A DNA stretch of 64,000 nucleotides from CBDFKQ01 sp965248855 (GTDB lineage Bacteria > Bacteroidota > Bacteroidia > Cytophagales > 172606-1): positions 248,001 to 312,000 of the forward strand of contig CBDFKQ010000011.1 of NCBI GenBank assembly GCA_965248855.1. The letters are read 5' to 3'. The notes under the pieces were generated by a model that saw only the letters and a list, made by a program, of their open reading frames with translations, had not been told where the DNA came from and made no database searches. Shown piece after piece: positions 7,760 through 15,762 of this stretch. The position numbers and the translations under genes were made by a program. Each line of letters starts with the position of its first letter. Position 1 is the stretch's first letter.

Positions 7760-8215
7760 TTAATTCATCAGGTATTCTGACACGCCTTGCATTTCTTCCG
7801 GTCCCTGCACGTCATCCATACCGCTTACTTCGTCGTCATATCCTTCAATCCCGTTCACTTCGTTGAGTGCTTTGCTCCAGTCGAACTGGCTCATCGGTTC
7901 GCCTGAAATCCCCTGTATGTCTTCTATGCCTGCAAGTCCCAGTTGTGATTTTTTGGTTGGCAATACTAAATCACCTGCGGACTTTAAGGCTCCATAGGCT
8001 GAAATGCCCTGGCCTGCCGTTACCATCACGGGGTTTTTGCCTGTTTCTAAAAGTGTCCCGAAAAGGAACAAAAGCGGCCCGTGTGTCTTGGCAGGGATGG
8101 CCCTGACATTGATTAAGACGTTGTTGGCTACATAAGCACTGGCAACGGTTGCCCCGCCACGGATGGCAGCATTTTTAAGGGCAGGTACAATTTTTTTTGT
8201 GTTAATGAAACTCAT
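7760..8215 (-). CDS. Hydrophobic/acidic two-part protein of the virion operon
   Basis: This is a 151-residue protein. The N-terminal half (1-85) is Ala/Gly/Val-rich and hydrophobic (VASAYVANNVLINVRAI and PLLFLFGTLLETG), suggesting membrane association. The C-terminal half is acidic and low-complexity, with repeated G-[IM]-[ED]-D-[IV]-Q-G motifs (GIEDIQG and GMDDVQG). The operon neighbours are the 962-residue transglycosylase fusion 38 bases upstream and the 203-residue capsid candidate 50 bases downstream. It could be a viral membrane protein. Not recognised. Confidence 0.5.
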   Translation of the reverse strand: MSFINTKKIVPALKNAAIRGGATVASAYVANNVLINVRAIPAKTHGPLLFLFGTLLETGKNPVMVTAGQGISAYGALKSAGDLVLPTKKSQLGLAGIEDIQGISGEPMSQFDWSKALNEVNGIEGYDDEVSGMDDVQGPEEMQGVSEYLMN

Positions 8216-8253
8216 TTTATTAGCCGGTTTTTAGTGAAAATTTTTAATTGCTT

Positions 8254-11142
8254 TTACTTTTTTTTACTCAATGACCCAATGATCAGAACTGCCACTACGC
8301 CGCCCCCTATGAGCAGGGCCGTATTGTCATTATGACTTTCCGGTGCCCGGGCTTGCATGTCCATGTCCATTGTTGGCATAGCCTCCGGTATCTCATTACC
8401 GGGTTGCAATAAGGGCATTGCCTTATTCCCGGTTTGTTGTACCCCGGTAGCGAGCGTGTTTTTCTTTTCTGTTATTTTCTTTGCCGCTTTTTTCTTTACG
8501 GGGTTTCGCTCCGGCCGCCTGGAAAGGACGGGGCGCAAAGTGTTATAAGCTTCTTTTGCTTTTGGGAATATATTGTCAAAGCCGGTGTTAAAGCTGTTTA
8601 CCGAATCTAAGAATGCGCCAATACCTGACATTTCGTTTTCTTCAGGTGTTTCTGAATTGTCGTTTGCCTGTTCTTCGCTTAACCGGGATAATTCATTATC
8701 GTTGTTTCCGCTTTCATCGCCTGATTGGCTTTCTTCATCGCCCGTGCTTTCCTCATCGGGTTCGTTTTCATTTGAAGGGCTTCTTTGCATCTTATTTCTT
8801 ACTGCTTTAGGCGTAAAGTCCTGTATGGATGCAGAGCCGTCATTTTCGCTTGGGTCTTCGGGTAATACTTCGCTCATGTCGGTTACTGCCCGGTTCTGTG
8901 CCCGGGATTCATAGTCGGCTGCAGTCTGGTCGCCGGCTGCTTCTGTGGTGCTTTCTTCATCGCCTTTTTTCTTTTTCTTTTTTAAAAGCTTTGGGAAGTT
9001 GACGGCACTTGCCAGTTTGGCGACTGCTGTGAGCAAAGGGATTGCTGCTGTTACCGCGGCAACGGGTGCAAAGCCCAGTCCTGCCATATCCAATGGGGAG
9101 GGATGCAGGGCGGTGATGGCGTTTAGGGTTTCTATGCCGCTCAGGCCTTTGCCGCCTTTAATGATTGCATTCCTTAGCTTTTCGGGGTTGCCCCCGATCT
9201 TTTCCCATAGTTTGGTCATTTTTTGTATGACCCCCCTTAGTTTTTCATATTCGTTCATGTCAAGGTTGGCCGCCCTCGCCTGTTCGGGTGTCATATAGCC
9301 GTATTTGATGCGCTTGGATAAATGCAGGAAATTGATCCGCATGCCCAGTAAAAAGGAGTTGCGGATAGCGACGGTAAGGGGTGAAAACTTTTTGATGAAT
9401 TTAAAGGCTTTCCTGAAAATGCCTTTGCCTTCTGCTTTGCGTTTTGCCCTTCTTTCTTTGCGTTCTTTCCTGCCAGAAAGGCCTTCGAGTGCTTCTATTC
9501 TTTCTACCATGCCTTGCAGGTCGGCGTGGCGTTTCATTATAAAGTTGCCTTTAGGGCTTATATCATCCACGTAGGGCATCATGGCCGCTACCGTATTTCT
9601 TTCTTCCGTATTGTTTAAAATACGCAGATACCTTAATTTCCTTATTTGTTTATCTGTTTCTGACCTGCTTAAACCGCTTACGCCTTTTTGTAATTTTGCT
9701 TCGTGTTTTAAGACTTGCTCTGTAAAGGCATCGGCCGGCGTTATGCCTGCAAAGCCCGAAACCATCGCAACCTGCGGGATTCCTGAAAGTGTTTCTATTA
9801 ACATGGTTTTGGTAATATTTGGTGCTGTTTGGTTGAATTCGCCAACCACGACATCTACCACATATGAACCGGTTGAATCTTTCACGGTGGTATAGATATG
9901 CCCGAACTCTTTTTTATGGTTAAAGCCGACTATATCAAAAGAAGGATGATATCCCATATCAGTGAGTAATGCGTGTGCAAAAATGGCAAAGTCTTCACAA
10001 TCAATACCGTTATTGCGGTCTTTCCAGCTTCTGTTTGGCGTTCGTATTTGTTCTGTCCCGGGTTTGTCGAGGTGGTATTTAACATTGGTTTTAAGGAAGT
10101 GCCATACGTTGTACGCACTTTGTTCAAGGGTGCCGGCTTTTAAATATTCTGCTGATTTTTTAACATGTTCCTTTCCTGTCTTTGCCGCTTTTTTTATTGT
10201 TTCTATGGTTTTGTCCAGTCCCGCATCTGCTTCAAAGGTGGTTTTGTTATTGTCAGGAGTAAATAAGAAATCATAATTATCCTTTAGCCGGTAGCTTGGT
10301 TTCCTCGGGTCGAGTTCGGGGTAATACGGCATGTCTCCCCTGCCTTCGTATTTATATGTCCCGTAAATACTAAAAGGGTCGTTGGTATGGTCGTAGGCTC
10401 CTGAAAGCCCCCCAATGGTAATTATGCTCGAACCGTCTTCCATTATCCACCCCATAATATACGCCCCCCGCTTCCCCCTTGCAATAAAATTATAGGCTAT
10501 TTCGGGTCTTGCTCTTTTTGTATTCGGACCTATGGGGCTGATATCAACAATGGTAAATTCCCTGTCCCTCGCATATATCTTATCCCCGACGGAATATTTT
10601 GTTATTTCCCCGATCCCTGCTAAAATATGTCTCTCAGGCTTTAGGTTGTGTTTTATATAGTCTTTATAATCTTCTACCGTTACCCATCCGTCGCCGTTGT
10701 AATCAAAGCCTTTGTTTTGCCGGGCTATTTTTCTGGCCGTCGCCGGCCCCTTTTCGCTTCCGATAATAAAATTGTCCGGTTGGTTTAAGGCATAAGGATA
10801 AAAGGCTGCTAAATAAAGGGTTTCAAGGCTTTTTAGTTTCCCTTTAAATTGAGGCTGTTTGTAAAATTTCTCTACATAATTTAATTGCTCGGTTGCCGGT
10901 AACCTCCTTAAAGTATCGGTTGTGGTATGCAAAACCTTTTCGGCAATAAAGGGCATGAACTGGATCAGGCCGACCGCTTTAGTTTGAGGGTTCATTTTTG
11001 AAGGGCTTAAGCCCGATTCATTAGCCATTACCTGCATCAGCCAGTCGGGATTGATGCCTATGCTTTTGCTTACCTCATTTACCTTTTTTACAAAGGGCAA
11101 ACCGAATTTCTTTAGGGCGATATGTTCAAATGCTATGGGCAT
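8254..11142 (-). CDS. Large virion-associated peptidoglycan enzyme: transglycosylase, transglutaminase-like domain, membrane anchor
   Basis: At 962 residues this is the largest product of the operon. Residues 25-125 form an SLT-like lytic transglycosylase domain with NESGL (Glu42) and AVGLIQF. An EF-hand/dockerin-like loop follows at 147-158 (DYNGDGWVTVED). A small beta domain lies at about 183-250. Residues about 340-435 form a transglutaminase-like domain with a visible C382-H415-D430 triad (DCEDFAIF, FGHIY, VVDVVVG). A basic helical region at about 550-680, a Pro/Glu/Asp-rich linker and a C-terminal membrane segment (TALLIGGGVVAVLIIGSL) complete it. The fusion fits a wall-penetrating virion protein. 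It starts within the stop of the upstream gene (TGATG). Confidence 0.75.
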   Translation of the reverse strand: MPIAFEHIALKKFGLPFVKKVNEVSKSIGINPDWLMQVMANESGLSPSKMNPQTKAVGLIQFMPFIAEKVLHTTTDTLRRLPATEQLNYVEKFYKQPQFKGKLKSLETLYLAAFYPYALNQPDNFIIGSEKGPATARKIARQNKGFDYNGDGWVTVEDYKDYIKHNLKPERHILAGIGEITKYSVGDKIYARDREFTIVDISPIGPNTKRARPEIAYNFIARGKRGAYIMGWIMEDGSSIITIGGLSGAYDHTNDPFSIYGTYKYEGRGDMPYYPELDPRKPSYRLKDNYDFLFTPDNNKTTFEADAGLDKTIETIKKAAKTGKEHVKKSAEYLKAGTLEQSAYNVWHFLKTNVKYHLDKPGTEQIRTPNRSWKDRNNGIDCEDFAIFAHALLTDMGYHPSFDIVGFNHKKEFGHIYTTVKDSTGSYVVDVVVGEFNQTAPNITKTMLIETLSGIPQVAMVSGFAGITPADAFTEQVLKHEAKLQKGVSGLSRSETDKQIRKLRYLRILNNTEERNTVAAMMPYVDDISPKGNFIMKRHADLQGMVERIEALEGLSGRKERKERRAKRKAEGKGIFRKAFKFIKKFSPLTVAIRNSFLLGMRINFLHLSKRIKYGYMTPEQARAANLDMNEYEKLRGVIQKMTKLWEKIGGNPEKLRNAIIKGGKGLSGIETLNAITALHPSPLDMAGLGFAPVAAVTAAIPLLTAVAKLASAVNFPKLLKKKKKKGDEESTTEAAGDQTAADYESRAQNRAVTDMSEVLPEDPSENDGSASIQDFTPKAVRNKMQRSPSNENEPDEESTGDEESQSGDESGNNDNELSRLSEEQANDNSETPEENEMSGIGAFLDSVNSFNTGFDNIFPKAKEAYNTLRPVLSRRPERNPVKKKAAKKITEKKNTLATGVQQTGNKAMPLLQPGNEIPEAMPTMDMDMQARAPESHNDNTALLIGGGVVAVLIIGSLSKKK

Positions 11143-11588
11143 CAGGAGTAAGAAACCGTTTGGTTGTATGGGATTTTTATATTGTTGACTTTTATATTTC
11201 CCGTTATTGTTAGGTCGGGCAGTTTCTTTTTTGCCTTTGTACCGAGCAAAAGGGATTTATAAGCCTGCAAAGCAAAATTCTGTAAATTGGGCTTTACCCG
11301 AATGATATATTGCCGGTTGGAGTTGGGCAGTATGATATAAGTACTTTCTAAATCTTGCTGCCTGATTTGCCCGAGAAGGGTTGCGCCCTGCATAATGTCA
11401 AGGAATATATAATTTATTTTAAACTCCTGATTACCGGGGTTGGTAAACTGCATATTTACAAGCAGTTCCAAACTTTTTAAATCAAATCCGTAGGAGGCTT
11501 GGTTGATCATTAACCGGGATGCACCCACGCCCTGGCTTATCAGCGATAAGCCAAAAACTCCTGCACCTATTAAAAGAAGCGGCCACAT
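11142..11588 (-). CDS. Membrane-anchored LEA14/WHy-like beta protein
   Basis: The 148-residue protein has an N-terminal membrane anchor (residues 2-20) followed by a single beta-sandwich. The strand order (LKSLELLVNMQFTNPGNQEFKINYIFLDI, then a YIILPNS turn, then YIIRVKPN) resembles LEA14/water-stress (WHy) domains, including the conserved NP turn. It is the first gene of the leftward virion operon and shares its stop with the next start. A virion membrane-associated role is inferred. The domain resemblance is moderate. Confidence 0.55.
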   Translation of the reverse strand: MWPLLLIGAGVFGLSLISQGVGASRLMINQASYGFDLKSLELLVNMQFTNPGNQEFKINYIFLDIMQGATLLGQIRQQDLESTYIILPNSNRQYIIRVKPNLQNFALQAYKSLLLGTKAKKKLPDLTITGNIKVNNIKIPYNQTVSYS

Positions 11589-11615
11589 ATCGTTTTATTT
11601 TTTGTCCGGATGCAA

Positions 11616-11627
11616 GTTTATATAAAC
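11616..11627. promoter_or_regulatory. Short palindrome between divergent element genes
   Basis: GTTTATATAAAC is a perfect 12-base palindrome. It lies 28 bases before the start of the leftward virion operon and about 100 bases before the rightward HTH gene. On the minus strand it overlaps TAAACTTG, a near match to the Bacteroidota -7 element TAnnTTTG. It is therefore a candidate operator/promoter for the virion operon. There is no clear -33 partner, so confidence is low. Confidence 0.3.
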
Positions 11628-11728
11628 CCGGTTCTGTGCTTTGGATGTTTATGTTTCTTTATACTTGTTTTCTTTATATTTTCTTTTAATTTGTGTTATT
11701 ATACCCGGACACTAAAAATCAAGCGGTT

Positions 11729-11932
11729 ATGAAACCTTTTTTAACAACAAGGAAACAGATTGCCCTTATTTTGGGTATTTCGCCCATTACCTTAAAAAAA
11801 TATGTTTCGCCTTTCTACGATCAGGTACCGTTCTTTTTTGAGAAAAAGGGGCAGCTTACCCCGGTGGAATATGAAAAATTAAAATGGGTTTTAATAAATG
11901 AACTGGGCTATTCCCCCGATGAATTTAACTGA
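11729..11932 (+). CDS. Small helix-turn-helix regulator
   Basis: The start is taken at the ATG at 11729, giving 67 residues. A longer frame opens at 11693, but it begins outside the recognisable domain. TTRKQIALILGISPITLKKYVSP at about 5-27 is a compact helix-turn-helix of the excisionase/MerR-like kind used to bind DNA. It is transcribed divergently from the virion operon, and a rho-independent-type hairpin follows 90 bases downstream. It probably regulates the element. The helix-turn-helix is by pattern only. Confidence 0.6.
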   Translation: MKPFLTTRKQIALILGISPITLKKYVSPFYDQVPFFFEKKGQLTPVEYEKLKWVLINELGYSPDEFN

Positions 11933-11976
11933 TGCTTTATTAATGCTTTATTAACGGCTAAATAATGCTTTATTTA
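11930..11976 (+). repeat. Three helically phased direct repeats (iteron-like)
   Basis: ATGCTTTATT occurs three times, starting at 11932, 11943 and 11965. The spacings are exactly 11 and 22 bases, one and two helical turns, all on one face of the helix. They begin at the stop codon of the small helix-turn-helix gene. Such phasing is typical of iterons or multi-site operators. No other role is visible in this gap. Confidence 0.5.
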
Positions 11977-12022
11977 TTACAGGTATGATAAGGGAATTGC
12001 TTTAATGGTTTGCGGGTTTATA

Positions 12023-12047
12023 AAGGTTCTGTAAGGAGCCTTTTTTT
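12023..12047 (+). terminator. Rho-independent-type terminator after the HTH gene
   Basis: AAGGTTC and GAGCCTT pair (one G-U) around a six-base loop. The hairpin is followed by a run of seven T, the first two of which belong to the stem. It lies about 90 bases after the rightward HTH gene. Confidence 0.6.
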
Positions 12048-12211
12048 ATGGGCTTTTTATTTTAATTGATATATCGTTTGCCGGTGATTACTGCATCCCG
12101 AAAAATGAAAATAAAAATTCCCGGTCATTTTAAGTTTTTCTTTTTTGGCAAAAGGTTTTTAACATAAAAAAAATACCCGGAATTTATATTATTATAAAGT
12201 AAAACTTAATC

Positions 12212-12267
12212 AACAAATAATTAAAATATACTAAACAAATAATTAAAATATATTTTAATTATTTGTT
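12212..12267. repeat. Direct half-site plus 34-base perfect palindrome
   Basis: A perfect palindrome spans 12234-12267 with 17-base arms (AACAAATAATTAAAATA and its complement). A further direct copy of the same arm sits at 12212-12228, 22 bases upstream, that is two helical turns. The array ends 58 bases before the chosen start of the J-domain gene. It could be an autoregulatory operator, a partition or replication site, or a cruciform. The rest of the 11933-12325 gap is AT-rich with no other recognisable gene. Confidence 0.6.
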
Positions 12268-12325
12268 GTTAATTTGCGACATTGTATTTATATTTACTCA
12301 GTTAAAAAGCTGTAAAAATATACAT

Positions 12326-12820
12326 ATGATTTTCTTTCAGAATTGCCACACGGAACAGGATTTAAAAATCCGTTACAAAGAACTCGCAAAAATTCATCAT
12401 CCCGACAGAGGCGGTGAGACGGAAACAATGCAAAAAATTAATACTGAATATTCTTATTTAATTAAAAATATTTGGAAATTAAAAGATGAAAATTTGGATG
12501 AATCGGAACTGGAAGAAAAGATTTTTAATGATGAAAGATACAGAAATGCAATCAATCTCATTTTAAATCTGCCGAATATTGAAATTGAGTTGGTGGGAAT
12601 CTGGATTTGGGTTACGGGAAATACTTTTGAAGTGAAAGACAAATTAAAAGAAGCGGGATTTTTCTTTGCTTCAAAAAAAATCGCCTGGTATTTCAGGACG
12701 GATGAAAATAAAGTAAAGAACAAAAAAGAAATGTCATTGGAACAAATTAAAGTAAAATACGGAAGCAGTAAAATAAAAACAGATTCTCAAAAATTATTAA
12801 TAAACAGAGCGGGCAAATAA
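12326..12820 (+). CDS. Small J-domain protein
   Basis: The start is placed at the ATG at 12326 because the J-domain begins there, giving 164 residues; the 21 upstream codons look non-native. Residues 6-50 form a short J-domain with KIHHPDRGG, so the HPD tripeptide that stimulates Hsp70 (DnaK) is at 25-27. A Trp-rich C-terminal module (about 88-125, IWIWVTGNTFEVKDKLKEAGFFF followed by KKIAWYFR) is common in small phage and plasmid J-proteins. It probably recruits host DnaK for replication or assembly. The operator-like palindrome just upstream suggests its own control. Confidence 0.75.
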   Translation: MIFFQNCHTEQDLKIRYKELAKIHHPDRGGETETMQKINTEYSYLIKNIWKLKDENLDESELEEKIFNDERYRNAINLILNLPNIEIELVGIWIWVTGNTFEVKDKLKEAGFFFASKKIAWYFRTDENKVKNKKEMSLEQIKVKYGSSKIKTDSQKLLINRAGK

Positions 12821-12837
12821 ATATCCCGCTTTTTTTA
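12807..12837 (+). terminator. Terminator overlapping the end of the J-domain gene
   Basis: GAGCGGG at 12807-12813 faces CCCGCT at 12825-12830. The stop codon (12818-12820) falls in the loop, and a run of eight T follows. This is a standard intrinsic terminator for the rightward J-domain gene. Confidence 0.7.
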
Positions 12838-12920
12838 TCTTTTTAAAGTGTTTAAAACCAATATCTGAAACAGAGAGGTTTAATTAATTTGTCATTGGAT
12901 ATAAATTTATTATTCATAAA

Positions 12921-12981
12921 TGTTGAATTTTTTTTAAAATTATGTTGAAATTTGCAACATAATTTTAAAAAAAATTCAACA
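12921..12981. promoter_or_regulatory. Large perfect inverted repeat upstream of a small regulator gene
   Basis: Two 27-base arms (12921-12947 and 12955-12981) are exact reverse complements separated by seven bases (AAATTTG). Each arm starts with TGTTGAA and ends with TTATGTTG. The right arm ends 6 bases before the ATG of the XRE-type gene at 12988. A perfect structure of this length is likely an operator, a single-strand origin or a cruciform. It has no T tail, so it is not a standard terminator. Confidence 0.65.
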
Positions 12982-12987
12982 TAAAAG

Positions 12988-13218
12988 ATGAGTAATGAAC
13001 AAAAGTCTTTGGAAGAAGTTATTAAGGATATAGGTATTATGCAGTCCAAAATAGCTGAAATTTTAGGCTTGCACCGTGCCACATGGATTAATTTAAAAAA
13101 GGATTTGAGTAAAATTACTTTTGGGCAAATCATTCTTTTGTCTGAAAAACTGCATATTACCGTGCCCGAAATAATTGATGCCATAAAAGTTTCTATTGAA
13201 AGGCAATCAAAAGAATAA
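12988..13218 (+). CDS. Small XRE-like DNA-binding protein
   Basis: The 76-residue protein has a compact helical repressor fold. GIMQSKIAEILGLHRATWINLKK at about 17-39 is a helix-turn-helix, and LSEKLHITVPEIIDAIK is the usual closing helix pair. It is preceded at 6 bases by a perfect 27-base-arm inverted repeat, which suggests autoregulation. It converges on the leftward gene ending at 13225. It may be a copy-number or lysogeny regulator of the element. Confidence 0.6.
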   Translation: MSNEQKSLEEVIKDIGIMQSKIAEILGLHRATWINLKKDLSKITFGQIILLSEKLHITVPEIIDAIKVSIERQSKE

Positions 13219-13224
13219 TTTCTG

Positions 13225-13920
13225 CTACCGGATTAACTTTTTGGTAAGCTCCGCTTTTGCTTTCTCACCTTTGGCGTGTTTAAGTTTTTCTTTTACCAGT
13301 TCTATTTCGGATAAACAGAGTTTTTCATTAGTCATGTTCAGATCGCTTAAGGCAAGGCTCAACTCCTTGCTGATAGATTTAATTTTCTTTTCTGCCGATT
13401 CAAGGGCTTGTTTGGTTAGGTTCAACTCTTCATCCATATTACTGAGCTCCCTGCACGCCGAGTTCAACTCGGTTTCAAAATATAAAACCCGTTCTTTTAA
13501 ATCTTCCGTTTGCGTGCTCTCATACCAGAGGTAAGAAAACCGGTGGATCGAATAAGAGAAAATAGCGGAATAGATCAGCTTCGATAACAGGCGGTTTAGG
13601 CTTTCAATTAATCCGGCATGGCTTTTATAACTGAAGATTTCATATATTGATCCTATTACGTCAAAGAAAATACAATTGACTAAAAACAATATCCACGCAA
13701 ATACAATGCTTTCTTTGTGCTTTGCCGTAATGATAAAAGCAATGATTGAAAGGTCTATAACGATTACTACCAAAAAACTTTGCAGGTGGTTGTACCAATC
13801 GGGGTAACCCGGATTGGCTGAAATAAGGTAATAGACTTTTGCGCTGTGCTCAAGGTTATTGTACATAGTCAGTACAATGATGAGAAGCAGGAATATTTGA
13901 AATGCTTTGCTTTTGTTCAT
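13225..13920 (-). CDS. Four-helix membrane protein with C-terminal coiled coil
   Basis: The 231-residue protein has four predicted membrane helices (about 7-24, 46-66, 72-93 and 108-126). A long cytoplasmic coiled coil follows (about 138-231, with ELNSACRELSNMDEELNLTK and further heptads). It lies 18 bases downstream of the Rep gene on the same strand, so the two are probably co-transcribed. A role in membrane attachment of replication, virion membrane formation or lysis is possible. No family recognised. Confidence 0.6.
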   Translation of the reverse strand: MNKSKAFQIFLLLIIVLTMYNNLEHSAKVYYLISANPGYPDWYNHLQSFLVVIVIDLSIIAFIITAKHKESIVFAWILFLVNCIFFDVIGSIYEIFSYKSHAGLIESLNRLLSKLIYSAIFSYSIHRFSYLWYESTQTEDLKERVLYFETELNSACRELSNMDEELNLTKQALESAEKKIKSISKELSLALSDLNMTNEKLCLSEIELVKEKLKHAKGEKAKAELTKKLIR

Positions 13921-13938
13921 TTTTAGGACGTGTTTATT

Positions 13939-15390
13939 TTATGAATCGTGGGTATCAAACCAACTTCTGAAAGCCCCGGTTGCATAGTCCCTGATAACCT
14001 GCTTAAGGGGTAAATCCCGGGGGGCGTGTATTAAATCAAAGTTATTGGCATCTAAAAACCTTTCGGATGTTCCCAGCCCGCCTTCCCTGATATTATCCAG
14101 TTTCAGTATATTGGGGTCTGCTATTACAATCCTGTATTCGCCTTTCTCTGCTTTTTTTAGCGTGAAAGGGTTAATGATCTTCTCTTCCATACCGTCAACG
14201 TTGGCCATTACATTTTCGGTATCTTCAAGGTCTGTTTCTGCGTTTTCATCAATTCCCTTATTGTTATCAAGGTTGTTAAAGTTCAAAGCCTTTTCCCTGT
14301 AAAATTTACCGAACCTGCTGTACATCCGCAGGTTTTTGGTATTGTTCAGTACTTCCGTGATTAATGAAAAATCATACTCCCCGTCTGTCCTTTCTATGGC
14401 ATCGGGCTTGAAATGGTATTTTATGCACTCCATGACTCCGGCAAGGTATTCGTCTATTGTGCTTTTGCCCGGTACTATGTAATTTTTCCTGATTTGTACT
14501 TTATCTACCCAGCCATTTGGGGTATGAACTTTCTTTGTTTCATAAATGAACTTACCTTTCTCATCCCTGGCATAGTTATATAATGTTTCGTAGTGGATGC
14601 CCGAATATCCCGAATCATTGCCCGTTATCTTTCTCCATGCCGTATCAATGGCTGCCCTTGCTTCGTTTACAGGATAATTAGGGTGTTGTAAAAGGAAGGA
14701 ATGTAAGTGTATGTGCAGGCCGTTAATTTGATTGTGGGCGCGTTTTACCTCCAGCCCGTATTCTCCTGCATAAATATATTTTTTCCATGTAGGTGTCGCC
14801 CTAAGGGCATAAAAACAGCTTATTAATTCTTTTGCAAAAAAACTCTTTCCTTTAAACTCTCCGTTTTTGTGCGGTACTGTTAATACTAAGTGGATGGGTT
14901 GGTAGTATTCAATTAACTTGTTATCGTGTTCATCCGTGGCCCGGGTAAGGTATTCTTTGTATTTTTTTCGTATGATCCTGCTTTTTCTCCAGTTCCAGAG
15001 AAAGTCCAGCTTGTGCCTTGAATACCAGAATGATAAGGGAACAATACATTTTTTATAATTGGTGTTATACCTTGCTTCCCTGTCTTCAAAAACGCCCCCT
15101 ATCATTTTTGAATTGCCCAATGAATAATAAGTTAAGGCAAGCGGTTCAAATTTGTCTTTCATTTCCTCTCCGTACTCATCAAACCGGAATACCTCGCTGA
15201 TGCTTTTCTTATAGGTGCTTTTATATTTCGGGAGTTCTACCCCGTTATCGCTTAAGTAGTTTTTGATTGCCTCGCAAAACTTGTCATTGAGCCTTAGTTT
15301 GTTTAAGGCTTTAATACCGAAGTTGTTTGCTGAATCGATAAAATCCTGATTCAGTTTTCTTTGCTCGTCAATTTCAATGGTACTATTCAA
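13939..15390 (-). CDS. HUH rolling-circle replication initiator (Rep)
   Basis: The 483-residue protein has the motif series of single-tyrosine HUH endonucleases. Motif 1 is IHLVLTVPH at 166-174. Motif 2 is GLHIHLHSF at 224-232, with the metal-binding His pair at H228/H230 or H226/H228. A YxxK nicking motif is at 325-328 (IKYHFK). This enzyme class nicks one strand at the origin and stays covalently bound to the 5' end, as in rolling-circle plasmids and ssDNA phages, including FLiP and other Bacteroidota elements. The upstream gap (15391-15762) is the natural candidate origin. The N-terminal 150 and C-terminal 150 residues are not recognised. Confidence 0.8.
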   Translation of the reverse strand: MNSTIEIDEQRKLNQDFIDSANNFGIKALNKLRLNDKFCEAIKNYLSDNGVELPKYKSTYKKSISEVFRFDEYGEEMKDKFEPLALTYYSLGNSKMIGGVFEDREARYNTNYKKCIVPLSFWYSRHKLDFLWNWRKSRIIRKKYKEYLTRATDEHDNKLIEYYQPIHLVLTVPHKNGEFKGKSFFAKELISCFYALRATPTWKKYIYAGEYGLEVKRAHNQINGLHIHLHSFLLQHPNYPVNEARAAIDTAWRKITGNDSGYSGIHYETLYNYARDEKGKFIYETKKVHTPNGWVDKVQIRKNYIVPGKSTIDEYLAGVMECIKYHFKPDAIERTDGEYDFSLITEVLNNTKNLRMYSRFGKFYREKALNFNNLDNNKGIDENAETDLEDTENVMANVDGMEEKIINPFTLKKAEKGEYRIVIADPNILKLDNIREGGLGTSERFLDANNFDLIHAPRDLPLKQVIRDYATGAFRSWFDTHDS

Positions 15391-15762
15391 ATTTTCAGGG
15401 AGGTTTTATGGTTAATATTTATAGCAGTTGTTACTTGTATTATCCAGAGAGGGCTTGTATGGTCCCTAAACCGCTTATAATTAGATACTTATATGTATTT
15501 TCAATAAGGCTTATAGGATCTCTTTTTACCGGGTAACTCCTGATTTGCTCTCATAACTATTTAATTTTAAGCCCTTATAATTTTATGTGTTAAACTTACT
15601 TCCGGTGCTGTCGCACCGGAGGTTTTTTTTGCGTGGGCGTCTAGCCGGTGGTTTAAAAAAGGGCTATTTTAAGTTTAGCCCAAAACTTCCATTGGCATGG
15701 ACGCATCGGTTACGCTTTCGTTGTTGCTCCTCAGCATTGCAACGATACCCTCACCGAGTATT
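15391..15762. other. Intergenic region upstream of rep, candidate origin
   Basis: No gene was seen in these 372 bases. The region lies between the SSB-tailed gene and rep. It holds a strong hairpin at 15601-15620 followed by eight T, and an AT-rich half adjoining rep that must contain its promoter. In rolling-circle elements the double-strand origin is usually beside or inside rep, so this gap is the best candidate. No nick consensus could be assigned. Confidence 0.35.
15601..15630 (+). terminator. Strong hairpin with T8 tail on the plus strand
   Basis: TCCGGTGC and GCACCGGA pair perfectly around the tetraloop TGTC, followed by GG and eight T. It has terminator form on the plus strand, yet no rightward gene precedes it. 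It may stop antisense transcription, act as a replication-origin hairpin, or serve both roles. Confidence 0.45.

Noticed and set aside
8357..9895. Several long rightward frames (63-117 codons) opposite the 962-residue gene.
   Set aside because: They are antisense shadows of a clearly coding leftward gene with strong domain signals; their products have no recognisable pattern.
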